Assembly: GCA_947499955.1 (NCBI GenBank) | Contig: CANMQI010000009.1 | Location: 1-64,000 of the forward strand | Origin: an uncultured Granulosicoccus sp. | GTDB taxonomy: Bacteria > Pseudomonadota > Gammaproteobacteria > Granulosicoccales > Granulosicoccaceae | Direction: 5' to 3' | DNA length: 64,000 nt | Shown: positions 38,353-47,789 of the stretch, piece by piece | Layout of the letters: every line of letters begins with the position of its first letter | Position numbering within the stretch: the stretch's first letter is position 1 | Translations under genes and position numbers: made by a program | Notes under the pieces: model-generated | The model's input: only the letters and a program-made list of their open reading frames with translations | Told to the model about the DNA's origin: nothing | The model's database searches: none

Positions 38353-41031
38353 TCACGTCAACTCCGCTACGTCAGCGTTTCGATAACGTTCTTTCATCAT
38401 CAGAGTCTCGATCTCATTGACCGGCAAGGGCCTGGCTACCAGAAAACCCTGTCCATACCGGCACCCGGCTTCACGTAGCTGTTCCAGTGTACCTTCATTC
38501 TCGATACCCTCTGCCACCACGTCGATGTCCAGGGCTCCAGCCATCGCCAGTACCGACATGACGATCGTGCGACTGGTCCCGTCCGAATCCATCGCCATCA
38601 CGAACGACTTGTCGATCTTGAGAAAATCGATGGGCAATCGAGTCAGGTAGGCCAGAGAGGCGTAGCCGGTGCCGAAGTCATCCAGCGACAGCTGCACCCC
38701 CATTGCCTTGATTTCATTCATGACACGAATACAACTGCTGTTCTTTTCGATCAGCGCCGACTCGGTGATCTCGATATCCAGACAGCGGGCCGGCAAGTTG
38801 CTGCGCTCGAGGATGCGCTGCAGTCGTGAGGTGAAATTGGCCAGACTCAGCTGTGCGGCGGAGACATTGACGGATATCGTGCAACTCTCATCGATCATGC
38901 CCATGTCGAGCCAACGTCGGTGCTGTTGACAGGCCGTCTCCAGAACCCATTGCCCGACATCATTGATCAGGCCACTCTCCTCCAGCACACTGACAAGCAA
39001 CTGTGTGTCGGGTGACGGCATGTCGCTGGGTGCCCAGCGCAACAGCGCCTCGAAACTGATGATGCTCTGATCGTCGATACGAAACTGTGGCTGATAGACG
39101 AGTGTGAATTCATGACGCTCCGTCGCTCGCCGGATTCTGGCGCCCAGTGCCGAGCGTTGTTTGTCCTCGTGCTGGAATTCCTGCGTATAGACAATCCAGC
39201 GCGATCGACCAGAGGCCTTGGCCTTGTAGAGTGCGGTATCGGCCTGCTTGATGAACGCATCACTACTGCCGCTGTGCTCATCGGCAAGCGCAATGCCGAT
39301 GCTGATGGACAAATGCAGATCGTTATCGAAAACCTCGAAGGTCTGATTGAATCCACGCACAATGGTCTCGGCAATGGCGCAGACTTCCTCCATACTGCAG
39401 GCCGAGGTCAGGATGATGGTGAACTCGTCACCGCCAAGGCGTGCGCAGATATCTTCAGCGCGAGTTGCGGACTGCAATCGATACGCAACCTGACGCAGCA
39501 ACTCATCACCACAATCGTGGCCCAGAGTGTCATTGACCGTCTTGAAGCCGTCCAGGTCGAGATACAGCAGAGCCGTACGCACGCGAAGCCGCATGGAATC
39601 GAGTCGCGCTTGCAGATTGTCGAGAAACGAGGTGCGATTGGCCAGTCCGGTCAATACGTCGTGAGTGGCTGCATAACGCAGACGCTCGCTGGCCTTGTGG
39701 GTTTCGGTGATATCCAGCATCACCAGCAGGCAGCCGGTGAACTGTCCCAGATCATTGAGCGTTGCTGTTGCGGAAAGTGACACCCAGCTGATGTCACCGG
39801 TAGGACGTTGCAGGCGAATGTTCTTCGAAAAGATGCGACTCTCGCTCAGCGCCTCGCGCAATTCCACCAGCGCATCCACGACATCCTCGGCGTGCAGCGA
39901 ATCGACCCAGCCCTCTCCAATGGATTCGTCCATGCTCAGCCCACTCAACTGACACCACATGTCATTGGCATAATCGCAGGTCCAGTCAGCTGCCAGCTGG
40001 ATGATGCCCACCGGCGCCACATTGGTCAGAGCCTTGAAATGCTGATGCCCGGTACTGGTATCGGGCACACCGGCTGTCGTGGATTCATGCTCGAAGACAA
40101 ACGTGGTGTAGACCATCGGTTCGAGCCGCGTGAAGTAGGCGGAGGTCTTGAGATGGATGCTGCAGCCACTCTCGGCAATGGCCGTGACCGAACGCTGATT
40201 GATCGGCAGAACCGACTGCGGCGGACTGTCCAGATCCGTGGAGACCGCACGCTTGAGAATCGGCATGAGAAACTCGGTGGGCAGGTAGCGATCCAGCGAT
40301 GTTCCCAGAGCATGCACGCTGTCGCGCCCGAACAGAGTCTCTGCCGCCGGGTTGAACGCGGTGATCTTGCCCGCGGAATCCACGATGACGACGGCATTGA
40401 GCGAGGCATTCATCAATTGCACATAGTGTCGGGCACCATCATCGGCGCCGGGGCTCTGCATCTGATTGCCCACCGACGCCAACTCGCTGTGCAACCTGGT
40501 GGAGAGTATCGAGCACATGTCCTGCAGCCGAGACATCGTGGTTTTACAGCCCTGCTCCCGGAGCTCGACAGTCGGATTGGCAATGAACAGCACTGATGTC
40601 AACGACACTCCGGTCTGCATCGGCACCATCAGAAAGTAGCGAATGGGCGGATGGGATCCGGGCAGACATAGCGGCAGGCCGATGTCGGTCGGTTTGCCCT
40701 GCACCCCTCGGTTGAGTCGCATGACCGAGAGAACCATGGGATCGGGTCGCCGGTCGGTCAAGGTATCGTGACAGGCCATCAGACGCCCTGCCTTGTCACG
40801 CTCGACGGCCGCCCCGAGTTTCACGAACTGTTCGGCGTAGGCACCGGCACCTGCCGGCGACAGCACGAAGCCATAATCACCGCCGGAATCTTCAAGTGCG
40901 TACTGCAAGAGTGCTTCGAACTGCTGCCTCTCGAGACTGACATCGCGCCCGGATGCCTGCCGCGCAAGACCATCAAGCATGTCAGCCAGAGTGGGGCGCT
41001 CGTGAATACGTCCGAGTTCGCTGCTTTGCAT
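38353..41031 (-). CDS. PAS-GGDEF-EAL cyclic-di-GMP signalling protein
   Basis: This 892-residue soluble protein has an N-terminal GAF-like part (about 20-190) and two PAS domains (about 205-320 and 330-445; for instance NAVVIVDSAGKITAFNPAAETLFGRD). A GGDEF domain (about 450-615) has an intact catalytic motif GGDEF near 531 and an upstream RAED, spaced as the inhibitory I-site. An EAL domain (about 625-880) follows with SFEALLRW, the metal motif LDDFGTGYASL, FLKIDKSFV and VVAEGIEN. Both synthesis and breakdown of cyclic di-GMP therefore look possible. It lies 73 bp upstream of the CheB-CheR gene on the same strand, suggesting a shared response to one signal. Regulation of attachment or motility is likely but not shown. 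Confidence 0.92.
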   Translation of the reverse strand: MQSSELGRIHERPTLADMLDGLARQASGRDVSLERQQFEALLQYALEDSGGDYGFVLSPAGAGAYAEQFVKLGAAVERDKAGRLMACHDTLTDRRPDPMVLSVMRLNRGVQGKPTDIGLPLCLPGSHPPIRYFLMVPMQTGVSLTSVLFIANPTVELREQGCKTTMSRLQDMCSILSTRLHSELASVGNQMQSPGADDGARHYVQLMNASLNAVVIVDSAGKITAFNPAAETLFGRDSVHALGTSLDRYLPTEFLMPILKRAVSTDLDSPPQSVLPINQRSVTAIAESGCSIHLKTSAYFTRLEPMVYTTFVFEHESTTAGVPDTSTGHQHFKALTNVAPVGIIQLAADWTCDYANDMWCQLSGLSMDESIGEGWVDSLHAEDVVDALVELREALSESRIFSKNIRLQRPTGDISWVSLSATATLNDLGQFTGCLLVMLDITETHKASERLRYAATHDVLTGLANRTSFLDNLQARLDSMRLRVRTALLYLDLDGFKTVNDTLGHDCGDELLRQVAYRLQSATRAEDICARLGGDEFTIILTSACSMEEVCAIAETIVRGFNQTFEVFDNDLHLSISIGIALADEHSGSSDAFIKQADTALYKAKASGRSRWIVYTQEFQHEDKQRSALGARIRRATERHEFTLVYQPQFRIDDQSIISFEALLRWAPSDMPSPDTQLLVSVLEESGLINDVGQWVLETACQQHRRWLDMGMIDESCTISVNVSAAQLSLANFTSRLQRILERSNLPARCLDIEITESALIEKNSSCIRVMNEIKAMGVQLSLDDFGTGYASLAYLTRLPIDFLKIDKSFVMAMDSDGTSRTIVMSVLAMAGALDIDVVAEGIENEGTLEQLREAGCRYGQGFLVARPLPVNEIETLMMKERYRNADVAELT

Positions 41032-41284
41032 GGGTAAACGTTGTTGAGATCAAGTCGGTTGGGGTCAGGCTGAGGGACACAGAACAAACTGATGCCACCC
41101 GAAGAAAAGCGATCATCAGGACTTGACGACATTCCACAGGATTAATAACACCACGGACTTGCATAAAAAACCATACAACATGGGTAAAAATGTAACAGTA
41201 AGGTACGGAAAACGATCATTTTCTGCTCTGAACCTTCAGATCTTCGAGCATGGCGCACGTTGCCGAAGGACAGTTGCCGACCGT

Positions 41285-43396
41285 TCAGACTCCGCCGTAG
41301 TCCTTCTTTTCCTCACCGATCCAGCGCCGAATGAGCCCCTGCACGGACTCCGGCCAGGACATCAGCAGGCTGTCTGCAATCTGACTTACATCGTCCAGCA
41401 GATCGTCGTCTCGACCCAACTGCGCAATCCGAAACTCGGCCAGTCCGGTCTGGCGGGTACCCAGTACTTCACCGGCGCCGCGCAGTGACAAGTCCTTTTC
41501 GGCAATCACGAAACCGTCATTGGTCTCGCGCATGATGTCCAGTCGTTCTCGCGCATTGTTCGACAAGGGACTCTGGTACAGCAACACGCAACTGCTCTGC
41601 GCACTGCCGCGACCTACCCGGCCACGCAGCTGATGCAACTGCGACAGGCCGAGTCGTTCGGCATTCTCGATGATCATCAACGAAGCATTCGGCACATCCA
41701 CACCCACCTCGATGACCGTAGTGGCAATCAGCAGATCGATCTGCCGCTCCTTGAACGAGCTCATGACCGCTTCCTTCTCGCGCGGCTTCATGCGACCGTG
41801 CACCAGAGCGATGCGATGTCTTGGCAACAGCTGTTGCAAGGTCTCCAGTGTATCTTCGGCCGCCTCTGCCTGGAGCGACTCCGACTCTTCGATCAGGGTG
41901 CACACCCAGTAAACCTGGCGGCCTTCATCGATCGCAGCCCCGACGCGTTCCACGACATCGGCGCGCCGCACATTATCCAGCGCCACCGTGGTCACCGGCT
42001 TGCGCCCAGGGGGCAGTTCGTCGATCACCGACACTTCCAGATCGGCGTAGGCCGTCATGGCCAGTGTTCGCGGAATGGGTGTGGCGGTCATGATCAGCTG
42101 ATGTGGCTGCACATCCTCCCGTGCCCCCTTGTTGCGCAGTGCCATCCGCTGGTGTACCCCGAAGCGGTGCTGCTCATCGATGACAGCAAGCCCCAGATCG
42201 AGAAACTCCACATCCTTCTGGAACAGCGCATGGGTGCCCACCACGATCTGCTTCTGCCCCATGGCCACCGCCTCGATGGTGGCGCGCCGCTGCGCCGCTC
42301 GCAGCTTGCCGGTCAACCATGCCACTTCAATGCCCATCGGCTCGAACCATGCCGAGAAGTTGATCATGTGCTGTTCAGCCAGAATCTCCGTTGGCGCCAT
42401 CATCGCGACCTGATGCCCGCATTCCACCACCTGGGCCGCTGCCAGTGCCGCCACGACCGTCTTGCCGGATCCGACATCTCCCTGCACCAGACGCAACATC
42501 GGCTCCCCGCTCCCCATGTCGTTCAGGATATCGAGCAGCACTCGGTCCTGAGCGTAGGTGAGCTTGAATGGCAGGGAGCTGCGCAAGCCGCCCGGCAGCT
42601 TGCCCGCGGGACGGATGACCGGCGCCTGCTTCGCCTGGGCGGTGACTCGCAGTAGTCGCAACCCCAGGCGATGGGCAATCAGCTCCTCCAGCGCCAGACG
42701 TCGGTGAGCCGGATGCAGCCCTTCCATCAGCGCATTGACATCACTGCCTGGTGGCGGACGATGCACGATACGCAGGGCACTGGCCAGATCGGGCAGTCCG
42801 ACATCGGCCGTCACGCTCATCGGCAGGTAGTCACGCAGGTTCTGACGTTCCAGATGCTCCAGCGCCTGGTCGGTCAGTTTGCGCAGTGTCGCCTGCTGCA
42901 CACCTTCGGTGGCGTGGTAGAACGGTGTGAGTGTGTTATCCAGCGCCGTCTCGTCAATGGCATCGGGGCGCAGCACCCGGTATTCAGGGTGCACCATCTC
43001 AAGCATGCCCGGTCCGCGACGAACCTCCCCGAAACACTGCACACGTGCACCGCGTTCGAACTGGCTGATCTGCTTCTGATTGAAATGAAAGAAACGCAAC
43101 ATGATGGCACCCGTGCCATCGTTGAGCCTGACCATCAGCGAGCGTCGCTGCCGGATGACCACATCACTGATCATCACCTCGGCGTTGATGACCGCCTCGG
43201 TGCCGGGCGTCAGGGTGCCGATCTTCGACAGGCGGGTGCGATCCTGATAACGAAACGGCAGATGAAACAGGACATCCTGCAGGGTACGAATACCCAGCGT
43301 CGCCAGCTTCTCCGCCATGGCTTCACCGACCCCTTTCAGGGTCACCACCGGCGTCATGTCCAGTGGTTCGTCTGGCAATACTGTTCTGTTCACCAC
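41285..43396 (-). CDS. recG: ATP-dependent DNA helicase RecG
   Basis: The 703-residue helicase reverses stalled replication forks and branch-migrates Holliday junctions. The N-terminal wedge with its OB fold (about 1-180) includes LPFRYQDRTRLSKIG. The helicase motifs are VQGDVGSGKTVVAALAA (Walker A), VIDEQHRFGVHQR (DEQH box), MTATPIPRTLAMTAYADLEVSVIDELPPGR and IATTVIEVGVDVPNASLMIIENAERLGLSQLHQLRGRVGRG. Length and motifs are normal. Located downstream of spoT and ridA as in many Gammaproteobacteria. Confidence 0.96.
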   Translation of the reverse strand: MVNRTVLPDEPLDMTPVVTLKGVGEAMAEKLATLGIRTLQDVLFHLPFRYQDRTRLSKIGTLTPGTEAVINAEVMISDVVIRQRRSLMVRLNDGTGAIMLRFFHFNQKQISQFERGARVQCFGEVRRGPGMLEMVHPEYRVLRPDAIDETALDNTLTPFYHATEGVQQATLRKLTDQALEHLERQNLRDYLPMSVTADVGLPDLASALRIVHRPPPGSDVNALMEGLHPAHRRLALEELIAHRLGLRLLRVTAQAKQAPVIRPAGKLPGGLRSSLPFKLTYAQDRVLLDILNDMGSGEPMLRLVQGDVGSGKTVVAALAAAQVVECGHQVAMMAPTEILAEQHMINFSAWFEPMGIEVAWLTGKLRAAQRRATIEAVAMGQKQIVVGTHALFQKDVEFLDLGLAVIDEQHRFGVHQRMALRNKGAREDVQPHQLIMTATPIPRTLAMTAYADLEVSVIDELPPGRKPVTTVALDNVRRADVVERVGAAIDEGRQVYWVCTLIEESESLQAEAAEDTLETLQQLLPRHRIALVHGRMKPREKEAVMSSFKERQIDLLIATTVIEVGVDVPNASLMIIENAERLGLSQLHQLRGRVGRGSAQSSCVLLYQSPLSNNARERLDIMRETNDGFVIAEKDLSLRGAGEVLGTRQTGLAEFRIAQLGRDDDLLDDVSQIADSLLMSWPESVQGLIRRWIGEEKKDYGGV

Positions 43397-43452
43397 AAGG
43401 CGGATCTAGCCGGGCATCAGCGCAGACACAGACCTGAGACGCGCGATGCGAA

Positions 43453-43836
43453 TCAGCCCAGGTACATCACGCCTTCCACTTCAACGGCGACGTCACGTGG
43501 CAAGGCCGAGACACCGATGGCCGCTCGTGCCGGGTAGGGTTCGCTGAAGCGCTCGGCCATGACTTCATTGACCAGCGGGAAGTTGGACAGGTCGGTCAGA
43601 TAGACGTTGAGCTTGATGATCTGATCGAATGAGCCGCCAGCCGCCTGGCAGACCGCTTCGAGGTTATCGAACACCTGCACGATCTGGGTGCGCACATCAC
43701 TGCTGACCAGCTCCATGGTCTCGGGAACCAGTGGTATGGCACCGGACAGATAGACCGTATCACCGGCTCGAACAGCCTGTGAATAGGCACCGATTGCACT
43801 GGGGGCTTTGTCTGTACTGATGATGTCGCGTGCCAT
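43453..43836 (-). CDS. ridA: RidA family enamine/imine deaminase
   Basis: The 127-residue trimeric protein hydrolyses reactive 2-aminoacrylate and other enamines formed by PLP enzymes. Family motifs are [25 protein letters not shown] at the N-terminus, the [18 protein letters not shown] segment, and the C-terminal signature [22 protein letters not shown], which contains the conserved arginine that binds the substrate carboxylate. It sits between spoT and recG, the same place as in Pseudomonas. Spacing to both neighbours is over 50 bp. Confidence 0.94.
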   Translation of the reverse strand: MARDIISTDKAPSAIGAYSQAVRAGDTVYLSGAIPLVPETMELVSSDVRTQIVQVFDNLEAVCQAAGGSFDQIIKLNVYLTDLSNFPLVNEVMAERFSEPYPARAAIGVSALPRDVAVEVEGVMYLG

Positions 43837-44002
43837 GAGTCTGATCTGCTTCGGAAGGATTGAAGCCTCGGAGTATATCGTCTTGCCCCCGATCTATCAC
43901 GCCGACTCGCAGCACACACGCAAGCCGGATCAATCACGGCTCTGCCAGTATCACCTCAGCCTTGGCGAAAGCGCAGATTCGATCCCGATGCGGACGATGG
44001 TG

Positions 44003-46519
44003 TCAGTTGTCGCGTTTGACGCTGCGCACAACCGTCAGATTGCGCAGTCGTCGGACAATGCGCGCCAGCTGCACACGACTCTCCACGGATAACGCAAAGC
44101 GTATGCTGACGTCGTCCTCGCTGCGGCTGTCGAACTCCAGATGTTCGATATTGACGTTCATCAGCGACATCGTGGATGTCACTCTGGCCAGTGCACCCGG
44201 CTGGTTGACCAGGTGCCCCAGAATGACCACTTCAAAACTGCCCTTGATGTCCGGCGCCCAATCCACCGCCACCCACTCCTTGGGGCGTCGCCGGAACCGA
44301 CGAACATTGCGGCAGCTGGTCCGGTGCACAGCCACGCCCTTGCCCGGCGTGAAGAAGCCCTGCACGCTATCGCCCGGGATGGGGTGGCAGCAGCGGGACA
44401 TGTAGAGGGTCGGGCTGTTGGCAGAATCGACCAGCAGCGGCGCAGGCTCCATGACGGCCATTTGAGGTGATTCATCGCCATCACCCGCTTCGAGCTGAAT
44501 CAGGCGGGCAGCAATCTGACTGGGCAGATGCAGCCCCAGACCAACGTCTGCGAACAGATCCTCTTCCTTGTTCAGGCGGCGCTCCGACAGCAGGGCTCGC
44601 ATCGCTTTCTCGGGCACGGTATCCAGAGAACGTTCATGACGGCTCAGTGCCCGACGCAGCAAACGCTGCCCGAACTCGATGGCTTCGGTCTTGTCCAATG
44701 CACGCAGATGCTGCCGGATGGCAGCGCGAGCCTTGGCCGTCATGACCGAGTTGAGCCACATGGGACTTGGAGCCACCCTGGGGCCCGTCAGGATTTCCAC
44801 CGTCTGACCGCTCTCCAATGGCGTACTGAGCGAGGCCAGCCGTCGGTCGATCTTGACGGACACGCATTTGTTGCCCACTTCCGAATGCACGGCGTAGGCA
44901 AAATCGACCGGCGTGGCATTACGCGGCAGCTGGATGATCTTGCCCTTGGGTGTGAAGACGTAGATCTCGCCCGGGTAGAGATCCACCTTGACGTTCTCCA
45001 CGAATTCCACGGTATCGGAGGCACTGTCCTGCATGTCCACCAGGCGTGACAGCCAGTCGGGTGTCTCTCCCGCTGCGGATGTGGCGGTTTCCTCGCTCTT
45101 GTAGGCCCAGTGCGCCGCAATTCCCGCATCGGCGGTTTTATCCATCTCACGTGTGCGAATCTGGACCTCGATGGGCGTGCCATCGGAGCCATGGTTCAAC
45201 ACGGTGTGCAATGACTGATAGCCGTTCTGCTTGGGAACCGCAATGTAATCCTTGAAGCGTGAAAAGATCGGAGCATATATCTGGTGAATCAGACCCAGAG
45301 CCTGATAACACTCTTCACGGCTGTCCACCACGACCCGCAGGGCCAGGATGTCGAACACCCGCTGGAAGGGCAGCTGCTTCTTCAACATCTTGGTGTAGAG
45401 GCTGTACAGGTGCTTTTCGCGCCCCGAGACAGTCGCCTCCACCCCCTTCTCACTCAATGCCGAGGTGATGCGGTCGGCGACACGGGCAATGAGCTGCTCG
45501 CGATTGCGATGTGATTGCTCAACCGTTGCTGCGAGTACACGACTACGGGCCGGGTAACGCGCCCGGAAACCCAGGTCTTCAAGCTCGGTCTTGATCGTGT
45601 ACATGCCGAGGCGCGTGGCGATGGGCGCATAGACTTCGAGCGTCTCCTTGCCGATACGCCTCCGTTTGTCCGGCCGCAGAGCACCGATGGTGCGCATGTT
45701 GTGCAGACGGTCAGCCAGCTTGATGATGATGACCCGGATATCGGTCACCATGGCCAGCAGCATCTTGCGAAAACTCTCTGCCTGAGCCTCTTTCTTGGAA
45801 CGGAACTTCAGGTGGTTCAACTTGCTGACGCCATCGACAATATGGGTGACCTCCTCACCGAAGGCTTCCACCAGGGTTTCACGGCTCACGGGCGTGTCTT
45901 CAAGCACATCGTGCATCAAGGCAGCCATGACGGCATGGTGATCAAGCTGCATCTCGAAGACGATACTGGCCACCGCAATCGGATGGACGATGTAGGGTTC
46001 GCCCGAGCTGCGTTTCTGCTCACTGTGAGCATCCCGCGCCAGAATGTAGGCGCGCGATACCTCGGCAATCTGCTCGGTGGTGTAGCGGCTGCTCATCTGC
46101 TCGACCAGAGCCGAGTAGGCACGTCCTTCAAGCTTGCCATCGTTGGCAAAGGCGCTGCTCTCGAGCACGGCATCGCTTGCCACAGGAGCCCCGAAGGAAT
46201 CCACGGTTCGCGGGTCGTCATCGGTACCTATATTGGCCAGACGGTCCCTGGGGGATGTTCGCTTTGTCGGCTTGCCTGATTTGATATCGGCGGAAACATC
46301 GCTCGAAGGGGTGCCCATAGACGGTACCGATGCAGTCATGTGATGAGGAGGGGAAGACAAGGCCGGGCCACTGCCGCGGTCGTCGCGGTGATCAGCAGCT
46401 CGGCTGATCACTGGCCCGCTCATCGGGCTACTGGGTGATGCGTCTGAAGGATCACTGTGGAGATGTCCCGTATGACCGGGAAGCGAAGCGCCCGACTTGG
46501 GGAGATCTCCGCCAGCCAC
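44003..46519 (-). CDS. spoT: Bifunctional (p)ppGpp synthetase/hydrolase SpoT with long N-terminal extension
   Basis: This enzyme makes and degrades the stringent-response alarmone. The hydrolase domain shows RSSGEPYIVHPIAVASI with H179 and the H203-D204 pair in LMHDVLEDTP. The synthetase domain includes KMLKKQLPFQRVFDILALRVVV and YKDYIAVPKQNGYQSLHT-type residues. A TGS domain (IYVFTPKGKIIQLPRNATPVDFAY), a zinc-finger-like CRNVR...CC region and a C-terminal ACT domain follow. Both activities seem intact. Known SpoT proteins start about where SSRYTTEQIAEV (residue 143) begins. Here about 140 extra residues, rich in Ser, Pro, Gly and Asp, precede it, from a GTG at 46519. Internal ATGs at residues 33, 61, 68 and 142 are alternatives, so part of the extension may be an artefact. 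Confidence 0.93.
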   Translation of the reverse strand: MAGGDLPKSGASLPGHTGHLHSDPSDASPSSPMSGPVISRAADHRDDRGSGPALSSPPHHMTASVPSMGTPSSDVSADIKSGKPTKRTSPRDRLANIGTDDDPRTVDSFGAPVASDAVLESSAFANDGKLEGRAYSALVEQMSSRYTTEQIAEVSRAYILARDAHSEQKRSSGEPYIVHPIAVASIVFEMQLDHHAVMAALMHDVLEDTPVSRETLVEAFGEEVTHIVDGVSKLNHLKFRSKKEAQAESFRKMLLAMVTDIRVIIIKLADRLHNMRTIGALRPDKRRRIGKETLEVYAPIATRLGMYTIKTELEDLGFRARYPARSRVLAATVEQSHRNREQLIARVADRITSALSEKGVEATVSGREKHLYSLYTKMLKKQLPFQRVFDILALRVVVDSREECYQALGLIHQIYAPIFSRFKDYIAVPKQNGYQSLHTVLNHGSDGTPIEVQIRTREMDKTADAGIAAHWAYKSEETATSAAGETPDWLSRLVDMQDSASDTVEFVENVKVDLYPGEIYVFTPKGKIIQLPRNATPVDFAYAVHSEVGNKCVSVKIDRRLASLSTPLESGQTVEILTGPRVAPSPMWLNSVMTAKARAAIRQHLRALDKTEAIEFGQRLLRRALSRHERSLDTVPEKAMRALLSERRLNKEEDLFADVGLGLHLPSQIAARLIQLEAGDGDESPQMAVMEPAPLLVDSANSPTLYMSRCCHPIPGDSVQGFFTPGKGVAVHRTSCRNVRRFRRRPKEWVAVDWAPDIKGSFEVVILGHLVNQPGALARVTSTMSLMNVNIEHLEFDSRSEDDVSIRFALSVESRVQLARIVRRLRNLTVVRSVKRDN

Positions 46520-46599
46520 TAGTGGTGACCGACTGCGGAAACGGATAAAGGGAGGCTACACCACTCGATCATGAGCAGTGCAACTACAGCCTCGGTGTC

Positions 46600-46620
46600 T
46601 GTCCAGAGCGTCTCTGGACA
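46600..46620. other. Perfect hairpin between rpoZ and spoT
   Basis: TGTCCAGAG (46600-46608) pairs with CTCTGGACA (46612-46620) over a 3-base loop, just 5 bp after the rpoZ stop. No T-run follows on the minus strand, so it may be a weak terminator or an RNA-processing/attenuation element that lets spoT be expressed at a lower level than rpoZ. Confidence 0.4.
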
Positions 46621-46624
46621 GCAA

Positions 46625-46885
46625 TCAGAATTCTTCGCGCAGGTCTTTGTCATAGATTACTGGCTCGACAGGTGCCGCCGGAGGAGGCGTTTCCTGAAGA
46701 ATGTCCTCACCGACCAGACCGTCTGCGATCTCACGCAGAGCGATGACGGTAGGTTTGTCATTGTCATCAGGTACCATGGGTTCTGCACCCATGGAAATAT
46801 TACGTGCACGCTTGGACGCGATAAGAATAAGGTCAAAACGGTTGTTGACCTGCGCCAGGCTGTCTTCTACGGTAACTCGTGCCAT
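46625..46885 (-). CDS. rpoZ: RNA polymerase omega subunit
   Basis: The 86-residue omega subunit helps fold and retain the beta' subunit and forms part of a ppGpp site on RNA polymerase. The start [21 protein letters not shown] and the following [16 protein letters not shown] and [12 protein letters not shown] are diagnostic. The C-terminal [11 protein letters not shown] tail is variable in the family. I use ATG 46885 since it gives the universal N-terminus; the open frame extending to 46954 adds unrelated residues. The order gmk-rpoZ-spoT is typical. Confidence 0.96.
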   Translation of the reverse strand: MARVTVEDSLAQVNNRFDLILIASKRARNISMGAEPMVPDDNDKPTVIALREIADGLVGEDILQETPPPAAPVEPVIYDKDLREEF

Positions 46886-47058
46886 GGAAAGGCTAATCCT
46901 GCAAATAGCGGAACATTCTAGTCTAGAGTCTTCTGTACGCAAACGCCAGACCATAGATCACAATTTGCAGTGAGACACACTGATATTGTGTGACTATACC
47001 GCCGCTTTTACGCCCGTAACAGGTGTTATGACCAATCGGCACGCCAATACACCCTGTT

Positions 47059-47682
47059 TCAGTCGTGCGTCAGGCTTGTAATGAGGCCGGCGTGACGATG
47101 GGCCTGACGCGATTTGAGCACACGATGGCTGATCACCACGGATTTCAGCTCCGTCAGCGCCTCTTCGAAATCATCGTTGATGATCAGGTAGTCGGCGTGA
47201 TGATATTGCCGCATTTCCAACACCGCCTCGGCAGTTCGCCGCTCGATCACCTCATCCGAATCCTGCCCCCGACCCCGTAGTCGCTCGATCAGCGTGGTGC
47301 GCGATGGTGGGAGGATGAAGATGGAAATGACCTCGGAGAACTTCTGCCGCACCTGAGCGGCTCCCTGCCAGTCGATTTCCAGTATGACGTCCTGCCCATC
47401 CGCCAGGTCGTCGTTGACCGAGCTCATGCTGGTGCCGTAATAATTGCCGAATACCTCGGCGTATTCGAGGAACTGATCCGAGTCGATCATGCTCTCGAAG
47501 GTCTCGCGGCTGACGAAGTGATAGTCGACGCCCTCCTCTTCGGTGGGTCGTTGTGGGCGAGTCGTGTGCGATACGGCCACGGTCAGATCGTTCAGTTCAT
47601 TGATGGCGCGTCTCACCAGACTTGTCTTGCCAGCCCCGGAGGGTGCCGAGACGATGAACATTTGTGCCAGATTGGATTGCAT
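47059..47682 (-). CDS. gmk: Guanylate kinase
   Basis: The 207-residue enzyme phosphorylates GMP to GDP with ATP. It has the P-loop SAPSGAGKTSLVRR, the GMP-binding SHTTRPQRPTEEEGVDYHFV, FLEYAEVFGNYYGTS and VILEIDWQGAAQVR. Length and motifs are standard. It is the first gene of the leftward gmk-rpoZ-spoT-ridA-recG block and is divergent from a glycosyltransferase gene, so its promoter lies in the 47683-47789 interval. Confidence 0.97.
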   Translation of the reverse strand: MQSNLAQMFIVSAPSGAGKTSLVRRAINELNDLTVAVSHTTRPQRPTEEEGVDYHFVSRETFESMIDSDQFLEYAEVFGNYYGTSMSSVNDDLADGQDVILEIDWQGAAQVRQKFSEVISIFILPPSRTTLIERLRGRGQDSDEVIERRTAEAVLEMRQYHHADYLIINDDFEEALTELKSVVISHRVLKSRQAHRHAGLITSLTHD

Positions 47683-47789
47683 GAAGCCTTTGCCTGATTA
47701 CTATCGTGCTTACTATAACGGCATAACAGGGAATCGGGAGAGACTGACATGGTACTGCGCGAATCGGTCGATGCCGCTGACGCCTGGCA

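Noticed and set aside
41633-42655. Open frame of 340 codons on the plus strand
   Set aside because: Antisense shadow of recG with many His and Arg and no recognisable fold.
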